Below are positions 21,290 through 34,496 of a stretch of DNA of 64,000 nucleotides, one piece after another. Every line of letters starts with the position of its first letter. Positions within the stretch are counted from its first letter, which is position 1. Below the pieces are notes generated by a model. It was not told where the DNA came from, searched no databases, and was given only the letters and a program-made list of their open reading frames with translations. Made by a program: the position numbers and the translations under genes. Origin of the DNA: Saccopteryx bilineata (Eukaryota; Chordata; Mammalia; Chiroptera; Emballonuridae); the NCBI RefSeq assembly GCF_036850765.1, contig NC_089495.1, positions 195,565,847 through 195,629,846 on the forward strand, read 5' to 3'.

Positions 21290-24200
21290 AAGATTCACTT
21301 GGGAAAACACTGCAACTTTAGTCTGTGTCATTATCTTGTTATGAGTATGTAAAAGTAAAATGCATGTGAATTTATTATATTTGCACTATTAAGGTATTTG
21401 ATTAAAATAGACATGCTTTTAAGGCCTTTTTTTTAACAGCTTTTATGAACTAGGAGCCGTTCTATTTTTTTTTTTTTTTTTTTTTACTTACATGGCTGTC
21501 AGATTTATCAGGCATCTAGCCAAATGCATCTATTCCTTCTAAAACTTAAGGGCTGTTAAGTAAAATCTTGAATTCACTTAAAAACTGTACTAGTAAGTAC
21601 CTTCTCTGGGTAAGACGCTTGGGTAGGTGAGGGGCAGGGGCAGGAACTGTCAGGGTTCCTCCAGGAGAGGGAGCGCAAGGAGCTAGAAGTGTTCTTTCAA
21701 CAAGATGTGCTGGCTGGCCTCGACCAGCCATCAGGTTCTGGGATACAACTTCAAGCGTGACACACAGCAGCTCACCATCTCGGCCTTACAGATTCAAGGA
21801 GGGTGAAAATGAGCTGACAGGTGGTACAGTGTGGTGTAATTTGTACTGTGATTTAGGAATTGCAGAGGACTCAAAGAAGAGGTGCCCGGGGTACGGGTGT
21901 GTCATGGTAGGCTTCGTGGAAAAAGTGATGTCTAAGCCAAGAGGTGTCAGGAGTTAGCTAAGAGGGAGGTGGGATGGCAGTGCTGAAGGGTAGACAGAAG
22001 GCAGGGAGATTTAAAAAAAACCTTTATAAAGCTGGAAAGGGGAGGACTGGGCAGGGACTCAATTATAAAGGGCTTTGTGAACCATACACGTTTGGACCTT
22101 ATGTTGAGGCAAGTGAGAGCATATTCACGGTGGCATGAGTGACTTGTGTCCTGAGTCGGTGTGTAGAGAACGGACCTGGAGGGATAGACCAGGACAGTCC
22201 ATGTAAGATCTGAAACAATAAAAGTAAGGGTGGGGAGAAATTGACAGGTCAGAGCTACTTTAGTAATTGAAAACTTGAAACTGGCAGTTGATTAGATGTA
22301 GGGGGAAAGGGAAACTGAGTGATTCTAGTTTAATGGCCTGGGTCAGTATGGTGAGGAACGGGTTGTGCTAAACGGATGGAGGTATATGGCCCTTTGGAAT
22401 GGGTTTGCATGTAGTTTCACTTTTCTGTCTGTCACACAGCTAATATTTATTGAGTATATACTACACTTTATGACCTTGGGCAAATGACTACCTGTCTGAG
22501 CCTCATTTTCTTTGAACAAAATGATAGCACCTAGTACATAAGCTTGTTTAGAGAGTAAAGCTACTTTGCAAAGTGCCTAACCCATTTTAAGCACTCTGGT
22601 AGTAGCTGGTAATCTCAGTAAGGGCTAAAAAGACACTGCACAATATTCAAAGGTCAGACTTTCAGCCAAAGTCTCGCACAGGCTAGATTTGAGGTGCTCT
22701 TACAGAAGTCAACCCCGGGAACATCGAGGGCACAGTCGTGGCTAGGGTAGGGAAACGGGGCTTGATGATACAAACTGTTGGAACCACCATCTCTCAAACC
22801 AGTGGTTTATGTTAGGGTACAGAGGTAGGGTTGTCAGGGGCTTGGGGGCAGACGGGAGGTTTAGCCCTTACATTTCCCAGGTAAAGCAGACACCCTCTTT
22901 CCTTCACAGCAGGGCCAGCAGATCAAACCCATCAAAGGTCCTTAACTTCAAAAACATTTCAGTGCACCTACCCCCCCACCCTATGTAATTCAAAATAAAA
23001 GCAGTACTAAACTGTAAAGTGTAATAAAGTCCAATAAAGTTTTTAAATTTTTTTCTTATAACTTTGATATTAATTTGAAATAACAAATTTGTTTAAAAAT
23101 TGGGGGGCATTGTCCCTGCTGGGCATGGTTTTGTACCTTAGGACTAAGTTCAGTAGTGTACCCAAGACTCGAGTGAAGCACACAGCTGAGTGCTGCATTA
23201 CAGACAGGTATAAACAGCATTTTGAGTAAGCCCAGGACCCAATGTAAAGCAGGGGAGTACTGGGAATCATTAGACCTCACGCGGTCATGTCACTCCAGGT
23301 GAGTCACCCCGTGTTTATCACCTGATGTTTCATCAGCATAAACAGGCCTGCCTCCCAGGATTGCAGATTGAAGGCCCTGGCTCTGAGGTCCGCAGGAGGC
23401 TGTAGGACTTCCTCAAAGGCGACAGCAGTGGCTGCGCTTTGACAGAGTTACATCTGGGAGAAAGCCTCTAGGCCCATGCTGGCTGTTTGCCTTCTAGATT
23501 GTTACAAAGTACTCAAACTTTCTCTTGACAACCAGATATATTGCCAGAGAATGGCCAAGGGCCTGGTTATCAGTGCTTTTGATGTTCTGGACCAAGTCAT
23601 AACTCAGGCTTAATTTAATCCAGAACAGCTTTTTTGTCCATTACAAGTATTTTTCTTTTTACACATTAAGCTAAAGAGTATTCAATAATATGAGTCATGC
23701 ATTTCATTTCTGCTGATTAATAGCAGATGCCAGGTTTACACTTACTAATGGGAGTTGCACCTCAAGCTCTTGTTGGTCTGTTGTATCCGTTGTGTTTTAC
23801 CCAGGAGCCTAGATCAGGCAGCCTACTCAGTTATAGTCTAAGTACTGCCAGGAGACTAAGTCACACGATGCCTGTAACCTCAGGTGAAGAATGACTACCA
23901 CGTAAATAGCTACACATACCAAGCACTGAACACACAATTGTCCACACCCCTGCAAAATGATGATGATTCTCTCCCTTGTACTGATCACACCAAGGCTTAG
24001 AGAACTTAGTGATTTGCCCAGTTACAGAAAAACCCCAGGCTGACTTCAGTTTTCTTTAGTTAGACCCCATTGATTCTTGCCCATCAGGCAGTAGGGGACA
24101 ATATAAACTAGAGACTGCTTAAAGACACGTAGGGGAGTCACCTGGTTCTCTAAGCTACCCACCATGAACAAAGGAAAGCAAGTCATCCCTTGAAGGTAGT

Positions 24201-25550
24201 AGCCATTATCCCTAATAGCTGGCACCTTATCAGGTAAGAGAGTGAACATTAGGTTAAGAGTTTTTTCCAGAAACGTGGCACCTTCAATTATTTTATTACC
24301 AGCTATAAAGGCAGTAACATGAAACATTTGGTGCCATTTATTATAGGGATGCTAAACCAGTACTATGTGAAGAGTGGACAGTGAGGAAAACTAAGGTATT
24401 TTAGAAAAGAAACAAAGTGCTGACTCATAACAGTGACAGTGACTCCAGTGGCTTATAAAGTGCCTCATATGTATCCTTGTAATGCCACTAAGGTAAGAAG
24501 GATTGGAGCCACAACCCCATTCTTCAAGTGTAAGAAGCAGAATAAGCTGACGTCCCCGGCCGCCTCAGGGAAGGCTGGCCTGAAGAGCTGGTGTGTCCAA
24601 CATAGGTACATTACTTACCTGTTGCATCAGCGGCAGGAAGTGTGCGGACATCTTGCATGAGAGTATGTCTCAACAGCGCCGTCACCAGCATGCCAGACCC
24701 ACCTCCGGGACCCTGGCTTTGTCTCCGCTGGGGCAGAGTGCATGCTCTTCTATAGAAACAAACGGGACAGGTAGAGAAAGGGCTAAACTCACAGAGGGCC
24801 AGAGGTGACCAAGCTGTACCCTGGTTACCCTCCCAAGGAGTAGTCTGGGTTTACTTATAGGGCTTCCAGAATAAAATGTTCCATTACATCTTGGGTATCA
24901 GAGGTTAAGGACCTCTGCTTTATATTTTCTGAGAAGCCAGAATAAAAGCCAATTTTAAGACTGATGCTTCCTCACTCTAAAGTTCCTCCCTCCTGTCCCT
25001 GTGTTTGTGTGTGGGCTGACAATAAGAAGTGTGTGACTTTGCACCAACCATAAGGTGGAAACTGGGCTCTAGCAGACTGCCTGGCTTTGAATCTCAGTTC
25101 TGCTAACTAGCTGTGTGTCCTTGAGCAAACTGCTCAACTTTTCTGTGCATCACCCCGTAGGGGCAACAACACTGCTTCATTAAGGGTGAGTGGCGACTGA
25201 ATGAGATTATCTGTGTGAAGAATAAGAGCGATGCCCAGGCACGTGAGCTCTCAGGAATTGTTTTGCTATCACCAGAAGGATTCAGGGCCAGCCCGGAAGT
25301 ACATCTGGGCCTTGGGAACTGAAAAATCTGCACGTTGTCTCCAGCACTGTGTGCATCTAGCTCCACCCCCCTTTCTCTACACAGGTGTCTTCTAATTGCG
25401 CGTGACCGTCACCAGCAGACAGCCCTGTGTCTACAGGATGCGCCCTATCACAGTGCCCCTCCGGCCTCAGCTGCAGGAAGGCTCGGCCCAGGCCTTTGCA
25501 CACCATGAATGATGAAGCCTCGGAACCTTAATCCAACTATCATCACAAAG
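21290..25550. other. gap between the SERINC3 and TTPAL 3' ends
   Basis: No coding exon or SINE is recognised in about 4.3 kb. A poly-T run lies at 21461-21485, decayed L2-like antisense sequence near 21960-22270, and an MIR-like stretch near 25066-25230. The rest looks like unique sequence. Confidence 0.55.
25066..25230 (+). repeat. MIR SINE fragment
   Basis: TTTGAATCTCAGTTCTGC, CTAGCTGTGTGTCCTTGAGC and AAACTGCTCAACTTTTCTGT follow the core of the ancient mammalian MIR. It is decayed. Confidence 0.65.
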
Positions 25551-25559
25551 GGACTCCAC

Positions 25560-28500
25560 ACACACCCAACCTTACAGGGATTTTTATTGTTTAAGACCCA
25601 GACATGCATACTAAAATTACATGTTTTCACCACTTTGACTTAGAAAATGCACTAGAAAAATAAACTTTTGGTCAAAACAAACACTGACGTAGATGAGTCT
25701 ACCACCGTGTGTCCCTAGTCTCAAAGCCAAACTGAACTTCAGTTTGAAGTGACGAATGTGACCAGCGGTGGAAATGGTGCCCCAGTCTGGACAGCAAATT
25801 AGCCCGCCTCCCACCCCAGCAGAGTGCTGTCAGAGGCTGGTGGCCTCAGAGAAGTTTCAAGTATTTCAGTTGTAACCGGGTCCCAACTGATCTGCCAAGA
25901 GGGAACACAGCCGCAGGAACCCCCAAAGGCAGCTGACTGCCCAACGACCGTGGCACCCCGAGAGATGGAGGGTAAAGCAGCGACTGGCAATTGGTAAACT
26001 CAATACTAGCATCTTCATCCCCAGACCGCGCTGGCTTCCCCACGGAGCGAAGGCTCCTAGAGGAATGTATCTGACAGCATGCCTGCTCCTTGCATTTCAA
26101 GCAAACCATTTCTGAGGCAGGAGAGCAGAAAGGAATTGACCTTAGGGTTACCAAGTTCACAGATCCCATTGCAGAGGCATGAGAACTGACGTCACTCCGA
26201 ACAGGCATGTTGGTTGGCATCTCCACCCCTTGTGCCACAGGACAACCTCCCTCATTGGCTTTTTACTTCGTGAATGAAAGAGGAGGTTTCAGAGGAAAAC
26301 CTAACAGCTGAAAACCTTAGAATGAGGTATAATAATGCCACACAGAACTACAGCTTTTCTGCCTACTACCCAAATGAAAAAGTGGTCCCATGACTGGTCT
26401 GAGAATCAGATGGCATTTAAAGAAACTGCTCAAGGACAGGCTGCTCTCGGTGAGAGCAGGATGGAGCATGAGGGAGTAAAGCCACCTTCGCAGAGCAAAC
26501 GAGGAAGCCGGGGCGCACTTCCGGCTGTTTCTGTAGATTCAGCCCCCACCCCACGAAGGTGGAATAGTCAGGGTGTGATCACCTTTTAGTATCTGATGAT
26601 TCGGGGGTGTTCAGCGGCTCCCCAGAGGCCACACAGCATGGTACAGCTGGAACTCAGGTCTCCTGATTTACTCTTTTCCTGTATTTTGGGAAAAGTTCCT
26701 TTTCAGTGCCTGTGAAACAGGCGGGGACTTTTCCCTAAAGGAGCACACTCCCAGCTCCCCCGGTGGTCACTGGTGTGCTTGCCCAGTGCCTCCACTACTG
26801 AGTGACGCTCCCTGTGAGCTCCGTGGTCCGCCCCCTGCTGGGAAAACTATAGAACTGCCTCATGAAACCACACACACACTACCTTGAACTTCACCCCAGG
26901 AGGTCCTGTTTTCACAGCTTGGTTCAGACTCCTGAGGTGCCCAAACTACTGGATCTCCCTTTGAAGTCAAAACAAAACACAGCAGCTCCAGGAAATAGGC
27001 AGAGAAACCCGGGGCCTGACTCTTTCAGCAACCTGAATAACTCCTCGGTCCTCACACTACAAAGGCCCGAACAACATCCCTGCAAGTCTCTGACATTTCT
27101 CTAGGTGAGCTTGGCCACCCTATGTGATGTCACATACACAAAGGCAATGGAATACAATGCAGGGTTTAAACCAGTGGTAGTCAACCTGGTCCCTACCACC
27201 CAGCTTTCATGGGGGGCGGTAGCGGAGCAACCAAAGTATAAATAAAAAGATAGATTTAACTATAGTAAGTTGTTTTGTAAAGATTTATTCTGCCAAACTT
27301 AGCGAAAATCCGACATAAAGTACTTGGTAAGTAATTATTATTATATGCTTTAACTTGCTGTAACTCTGCTTTATAAATTTTATAAAGTAAAGTTACTTCC
27401 CTACTTTATAAATCACCATGACTGTGGAACCGGTGGGCGGTTAGAAAACTTTACTACTAACAGAGATACAAAAGTGGGCGGTAGGTATAAAAAGGTTGAC
27501 TACCCTGATTTAAACCCTGGAAGCTTGGTGGGGCTGAGCAATTCAATTTTCTCTCTGTCTCACTTTTCTTGTTTTTATTTGTTGCACTTGGGCTGTTTCT
27601 TTCTGTACATTTGGCCTTTCCCCATGAAGTCAGATGAGTCTGGTGTGACCGCCTTTCACTAAGCTCTCTTCCCTCTTTGGGACCTAAGGAAGCCTCTACC
27701 TAATTGTTCCACCCAGGCAGACAGGTTCTGAACCCTCTCCCTACATTAGCCACCTCACTTGTCCTATTTAGGTCTTTTCAACAATGCTAGTCACACCATC
27801 ACTGTCAGCTGGAACCAGAGGCAGCCGGGGGGCGAGGGCACTTTGGCACTTCCAGCCCAGCCAGGACCCCGCAGGATCTAGGGTTAGAATCTATGGTAAA
27901 AAGGCCTTTCCCAACAATTGGCACTAATGAGGTAATTTCCACCAACAACTCCTCCAGACATTTTCCAAAGTGCTACAAACATGAACAGCTTATTCGCAAC
28001 AGACTGGCCTTTGAATTTCAGTGTCCTGTTCTCTTCCTCACTGAGCTGCCCACCTTGCCTAGTGGCCTACTGAGTGTGCAGAGAAGGTACACAGCACACA
28101 GTACTTGTCACTTTTTAACATCATTTACATGGAATGAATAGGAAAGAAGTAGCTCAAAAGCTACCAGACGAACCGCCCAATGTGACACCTGGGCAAAGGC
28201 TACATCCTCAACAGGAAGGGTTGAAAGTGTTGAAACACAGCACTAACATTCAGTCTGGCTGCACAGACTAAAGTGTGCCCACCCACACCACAGAGAGAAA
28301 CTCAAGTGGGTCTGCAAGAACAGGGGCCCCAGAAGTGACCCAGCCATCACCGGCCCTTGTATTCATTTCCAGAGACCAAATGTCAGAATCCCAAGTGATT
28401 GAACCACTGCCTTCAGAGTACACCACCAGCCTCTCGGGACGGGAGGAATTCACACAAAATCCCGGTCATTTTAACTACTTGCCCTCACTAAAGCCATTCG

Positions 28501-29610
28501 TTTGAAGTTTTAACCTCACTAGGGAAAGGAAGTTGGTACCACCGAGTCCCAACAATATGTATACTTGTTTCTTTAAAGGCAGGGCCAGTTGGTGACTGAC
28601 AATCCCTCTTGGAAAGGCCTAAGTGTACCTCAAAACACAGGATCCAGCCACTTGCATCTAGAGTCATCTCTCTAGGCAGAAAAGCGATGTCTAATATTCA
28701 GTAACTAAATCCCCAGAACCGCAGGAGCCCAAAGGGCCCCAGGCGTCACTTCATTCAGCCTCATCTTACAGATGAGATGACCGAGGCTCGCCGAGGCCCG
28801 GGTCTTGTCCATGGTCCCACATCTGAGGCTGGAGCTCAGGTCTCGTAATTCACAGGCCAGAATTCTTTTAGCTACACTGGCCTGGCATCCAGTATTTTAG
28901 GTCAAGTAAAATTCCATATATTTAGGACCCTGCATGACTCTACCGAGAACCAGGGCTAAGGCTTTATGGATTTGGGAAAACAAGTCTCTGTTGCAAAATT
29001 CAGCCAATGAATCCACACACATGCTTGAAATCTCTGACTCCCGAATTTGATCAGGAAGTGCTGCTTGTGTCCCAATGTGTGCCTGATTCAGATAAGTGCT
29101 TTCCAAATCTATATGGCAGCAGGGGCCTGGACTTCAAACTTGTCCATTCCAGATCAGCAACAGAAGTCTGGAGTTAGGGTTCACGTGAAAGACACACACT
29201 CCCAAAGTCTCACGAGTGGCCACCTTGCAGGCTTGACCAAGGTGTTCCTTAGGAGTGTGCTGACTGGCCAATCGGGTTGTTTTCTCTTGAACATGGGAGC
29301 AAAGTTACTTGGGTCCTGATTTTTCTTGCGTTGAGATGTGTAAGAACCAAATACAGCTTCCAGATTAATGGCTGCAAACTGAAATTCCAAACATTCGGGA
29401 ATCACTGGGAACGTTTTCCATGCCTTCCACGGAGTAACTCAAGTAAGCAAGGCCGCACCAGTGCCTTCCCCTCTGAGCTCTGCAGGCCTGTCCTCCGTGC
29501 TGCAGCCCAATCACAAGCCGCAAGAATGAACACATGGCCCCTGAAGTCCCCTCTGTGCCTCCCAAAGGAAGAAGGGAAAGGACTTAGATGGTGAAGCTCA
29601 CAGGGGCTGG
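25560..29610 (-). other. TTPAL: TTPAL 3' UTR with poly(A) site
   Basis: On the minus strand AATAAA lies at 25583-25588. It is followed by a G/T-rich element (GGTTGGGTGTGTGTGG) at about 25557-25572, a classical cleavage signal pair. From the stop codon at 29611 this gives a 3' UTR of about 4 kb, consistent with the long 3' UTR of human TTPAL. A hAT element (27172-27507) lies inside it and adds an alternative AATAAA near 27285. The exact end is inferred. Confidence 0.6.
27172..27507. mobile_element. non-autonomous hAT element in the TTPAL 3' UTR (336 bp)
   Basis: The left end is CAGTGGTAGTCAACCTGGTC and the right end read inward is CAGGGTAGTCAACCTTTTTA. GTTTAAAC and ATTTAAAC (7 of 8) flank it. 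The interior is A/T-rich without a coding frame. The family resembles hAT elements that moved between several mammal lineages (OC1/hAT group), but I cannot fix the subfamily. Confidence 0.85.
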
Positions 29611-29889
29611 CTAATAGCAGGAGTACAGCTGTGACTTCACAGCCCGCACGGAGTCGTCACACTGTGCGTCTGAGCCCAGCCCCTCAGGCAGCAAGGCCTG
29701 GCCCAGGATGCTGTCCCAGGTGGGGACAGGTTGGCAGAACTCCCTCACGAAGTCCTCCTCTGAGGCCAGCAGCACCGCGTTCCAGGCGGTGATGTCCAGC
29801 TCGCCGGCCGTGCCCCCGTACTCCTTGGGGAGAATGCTTCTGGGAAGGTTCGTGTGGAGAGAGCTCAGGTCAGACCCATGGAGGAAGAA
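29611..29889 (-). CDS. TTPAL: TTPAL coding exon 5 (last, with stop)
   Basis: The acceptor on the minus strand is CCCCTTTAG. It encodes residues 251-342: FFLHGSDLSSLHTNLPRSIL, PKEYGGTAGELDITAWNAVL and the C-terminus ending QLYSCY, then TAG at 29611-29613. Confidence 0.96.
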   Translation of the reverse strand, partial: FFLHGSDLSSLHTNLPRSILPKEYGGTAGELDITAWNAVLLASEEDFVREFCQPVPTWDSILGQALLPEGLGSDAQCDDSVRAVKSQLYSCY

Positions 29890-30850
29890 CTAAAGGGGAA
29901 GGAAATGAAAACACACGTGGCCTTAGGTTAACCAGTAATCCCATAACTTCCTTCATGGTACCTGCTCAAAGAAATGTCTGCTGAGTGAATCAAGGACGGT
30001 TGATGGCAACTCGACTACCCTTCTGGGTCCTTGAAAAGCCTGAGGATCCTTAATTTTCTCTTTCTGCTGGGTGGTCCTTCAAAATACACCCAGAATCCAA
30101 CCTCTTCACTGCCACCCTAACGGTACTGGGCCGCCATCATGTCTCACCAGGATTCTCACAACAGCCCCTGTCTGGTCTCCCTGCTCACACCCCGTCCCAT
30201 CGCAATCTGAGCTCTTTTGAGTGGAAGTCACATCACATCTTTCCTCCGTACAGTGCTCCCATCTCGAGGACTACAAGCCAAAGTCCATACACTAGCCCAT
30301 AGGGCCCGTTCCTTCTCTGCCTCCCCTCCTCCCACGCCCCCTCTGCTCCTCCAACATGCCAGGCACGCTCCCACCTTAGGGTCGGCTGCCGCTGGCCCCC
30401 AGATACCTGGAAAGCTCACTGCCTCATCTCTTTTAAGTCCTTGCTCAGATGCCAACTTCTCAACAACGCCCTCTAACCACTCTACTGAATACTACAGCCT
30501 CCTCCCCCTTCCTACACTCACTATCCCCTTTTGCTGCTTTATTTTTTTCTGTTGCTCTTATCACATTCCAATACGAGACAATACACCTACTTCACTGTCA
30601 TGTGTCTCCCTAGAACGCAAGCTTCCTGGGGGCAGAGATTTTGGTCTATTTTGTTCATACAGAACGTATCTGCACATAGTAATTGATCAATATTTTTGAA
30701 AGAATGAGTGAATGAACATATGAAAGACCAAGGGAACAAGATTATGGGCCACAGCCCTGGCTGGATGGCTCAGTTGGTGAGAGCATTATCCCGAAGCACA
30801 GAGGTTATAGGTTTGATCCCTGGTCAGGGCACATACAGAACAGATTGATG

Positions 30851-30896
<46 letters not shown>

Positions 30897-33800
30897 ACTC
30901 CATTCTTCTCTCAATAAAATCAATAATTAAAAAAATTTTTAAAATATTATGGATCACGATCACAAATAAGGTCATCTCACAGATGTAAAAGACTTGGTCC
31001 AAAGGCTATTTTGGGGAAAGCAGGTTCCAAATAGGATCACCAAAAACAAACATAGGCTCAAACCCAGGGTGGAAGCCAAGTGGTTCTCAAACTCAACTGT
31101 GCATCAGAGTCACCCACCTAGGAGATTTAAAAAGCACAGGTGTTTGGGCTCCACCCCGAGCTGATGAATTAAAACCTTCAGGGAAAGGCCAAAGGATCTG
31201 GATTTTAAGTTCCTTCCCTTGCAATCTTGAAACCCTACCTTCCTGTGCTTCCTTTTAAAAAAAGAAAAGTATAAAATTCAAGACCCAGTCTTTGGAGTGA
31301 TCACAATGTTCCTAGGCCTAGGGAAGAAGCAGAAAAATACCACCCATCACATTTCAATCACGGTGCTGAGAAAGGCTAAGAGAAGTGCCTCTTCCACCTT
31401 TTAACCATAAATTATTCCATGAACTTTATACAGTGAGACAACAAATTAGGTCCACTGAAAGGCTTAACTAGCATCTGAAACCCAAGGAGTTGTAGTAAGA
31501 AATCTCCATAACTCTTCTTGACCACCTGCCCAATGGCTCCCCATTTCCACGTCCCCTTCCACGTAAAGTACAGAGTTGGTCCACAATGCTCAGCCTAGGA
31601 TGTCAGAAAGTCTAAACCAGTGGTTCTCCACCTTTCTAATGCTGTGACCCCGCAATACAGTTCCTCATGTTGTGGTGACCCCAAACCAAAAAATAATTTT
31701 GGTGGCTACTTCATAACTGTAATTTTGCTACAGTTATGATTCGGAATGTAAATACCTGATATGCATTATGTATTTTCCGCTGGCTTTAGGCAACCCCGCT
31801 GGGGTCGCGACCCACAGGTTGAGAACCGCTGGTCTAAACGATTCCAGAGCAAGGAGCTCTCAGGCTAACAATCCTGGTTCTGCTCTGTCCACTGCCAAAT
31901 ACCAGATTCCTATTAATTTCATCTTCTCTCACAGAAAGGACTGTTCATCTTACTTTTCAAATTAACAGTCCCAGGGCAAAAATAATAAACTGCCTGACCT
32001 GTGGTGGCGCAGTGGATAAAGCATCGACCTGGAATGCTGAGGTCACCGGTTCAAAACCCTGGGCTTGCCTGGTCAAGGCACATATGGGAGTTGATGCTTC
32101 CTGCTCCTCCCTCCCCCTTCTCTCTCTCTCTTTCTCACTCTCTCTCTCCTCTCTAAACATTAATAAAAGAAAAAATTAAATATTAAAAAAAAAATTTAAA
32201 AAAAAATAATAAACTAAGTTTATGGATGTCACAATAAATTTATAGATGTCACAAAGGAACAAAAAACTATGAAAATATTTAAGTCTTAGGTTCATCACTT
32301 ACTCTGTTTGCTATTTTCTCCTTCAGAAACGGTTTTATGATGGCAAAAATGCCTTTAAATATTCGAGGTTCATTCACTACATGAACTGCTTTTATCCGAA
32401 TGGGGAAACCATCCTGTGGGAGGAAGAGGAAAGAGGATGTTAGAACATAAGGAGCATCTGCAAACTGTCTGTTGCCACAGCCTGCCTCCCCCAGGGCAAT
32501 CTTCTTCACTTAGTCCCCAACATCAGTCTGATCTGATCCACGGCCTCCTCCAAGAAGCCCACGCTGGGGCTAAACAAGAAAGCGAGCCTCAAGGGAAGAG
32601 TCTCTCTGGGACCCAGAGCTAGGTTAGGAGAGAGGTAGGCAAACTAGTGGAGAGCTGCTCCTCTTGTGGCAAAAAAAGGGTCTGAGCCTACACTGATGGA
32701 TCTAGCAAGTATCGGCCTTCAGGATCAAAGCTGCTCAAAGTGTATTTCTCAGGATGTTATAAGGTGTGATGCTAAAAAGGGTTCGTTGGTAGGTAACTGA
32801 GTCTGAGAAATAATAGACTAAATATAGTCAAACAGCTTCCTTAACTGCAGGACTGTCCAGACTTTAAATGCAAATGTTTACAGTGAGACTCATAAGGAAG
32901 GGACCGTAACCAGGGGTCCCCAAACTACGGCCCACGGGCCACATGCGGCCCCCTGAGGCCATTTATCCGGCCCCCGCTGCACTTCTGGAAGGGGCACCTC
33001 TTTCATTGGTGGTCAGTGAGAGGAGCATAGTTCCCATTGAAATACTGGTCAGTTTGTTGATTTAAATTTACTTGTTCTTTATTTTAAATATTGTATTTGT
33101 TCCCGTTTTGTTTTTTTTACTTTAAAATAAGATGTGCAGTATGCATAGGGATTTGTTCATAGTTTTTTGTTTGTTTGTTTGTTTTTAAATTTCTGAAGCT
33201 GGAAACGGGGAGAGACAGTCAGACAAACTCCCGCATGCACCTGACTGGGATCCACCCGGCACGCCCACCAGGGGGCGACGCTCTGCCCCTCCGGGGCGTC
33301 GCTCTGCCGCGACCAGAGCCACTCTAGCGCCTGGGGCAGAGGCCAAGGAGCCATCCCCAGCGCCCGGGCCATCCCTGCTCCAATGGAGCCCCGGCTGCGG
33401 CTGCGGGAGGGGAAGAGAGAGACAGGGAGGAAGGGGGCGGGGGTGGAGAAGCAAATGGGCGCCTCCCCTATGTGCCCTGGCCGGGAACCGAACCCAGGCC
33501 CCCCGCACGCCAGGCTGACGCTCTACCGCTGAGCCAACCGGCCAGGGCCTGTTCATAGTTTTTTTTATGGTCCGGCCCTCCAATTGTCTGAGGGACAGTG
33601 AACTGGCCCACTGTGTAAAAAGTTTGAGGACCCCTGTGCTTTACCATACTTCCCAGACTTATTTATCCCTGGGATTTTGTCTCCCAGATCAGGACCAGGA
33701 AACAACAATCCAAACTCATTATATGGACCCCAAATCTACAGGAGGCATCAAAAGACGTTTGGAAGCTAAGGAAAGCCAGAGCACTGCCTCAAAGCCAGAA

Positions 33801-34316
33801 TTCAAATTTCTGACAATGATGAAATGTGACACTAATGTTTAAATAATCAGCCTGGGGCACAGAGAGCAGGAGCTCAGACACACTGAGAACTGTTCTAGCT
33901 CCAGCGCCCTACAGCTCACCAGAGACAGCACCCCACGGGCGGGGTGGGAATAAACTAGGGGTCAAGCCTGTTAGGGACTCGGGCCAGACTACATCCTTTG
34001 GTCTCAGTTTCCCCATCTACCAAAAAGAATAAATAACCCTTGGCTTGTCTATATTGGAGGATTCCTTGAAGGACTGAATGGGTTATGATGATTGTAAAGA
34101 GCTCTGCAAACTGTTACACACTGTGAAGCTACAGAAGGAACTTAATGGTTTTCAGTGACTTGTGTTCTGAGACACAGAACATGAGATGTAAATGCATCCA
34201 CCCCAAACAGTCCCACGGTGCTTCATGTCCCCAGGTCCCGCAGGGGACAGGGCCTCGGGCAGAAGCACAATTTTTCAGTTTCATTTGTTAGGAGAATTTC
34301 TCTTTTGCCTCCTTAT

Positions 34317-34403
<87 letters not shown>

Positions 34404-34417
34404 AAGAGAGAAAGAGA

Positions 34418-34496
<79 letters not shown>

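Noticed and set aside
30217..30699. 160-aa plus-strand frame
   Set aside because: It lies within an L2 fragment, antisense to TTPAL.
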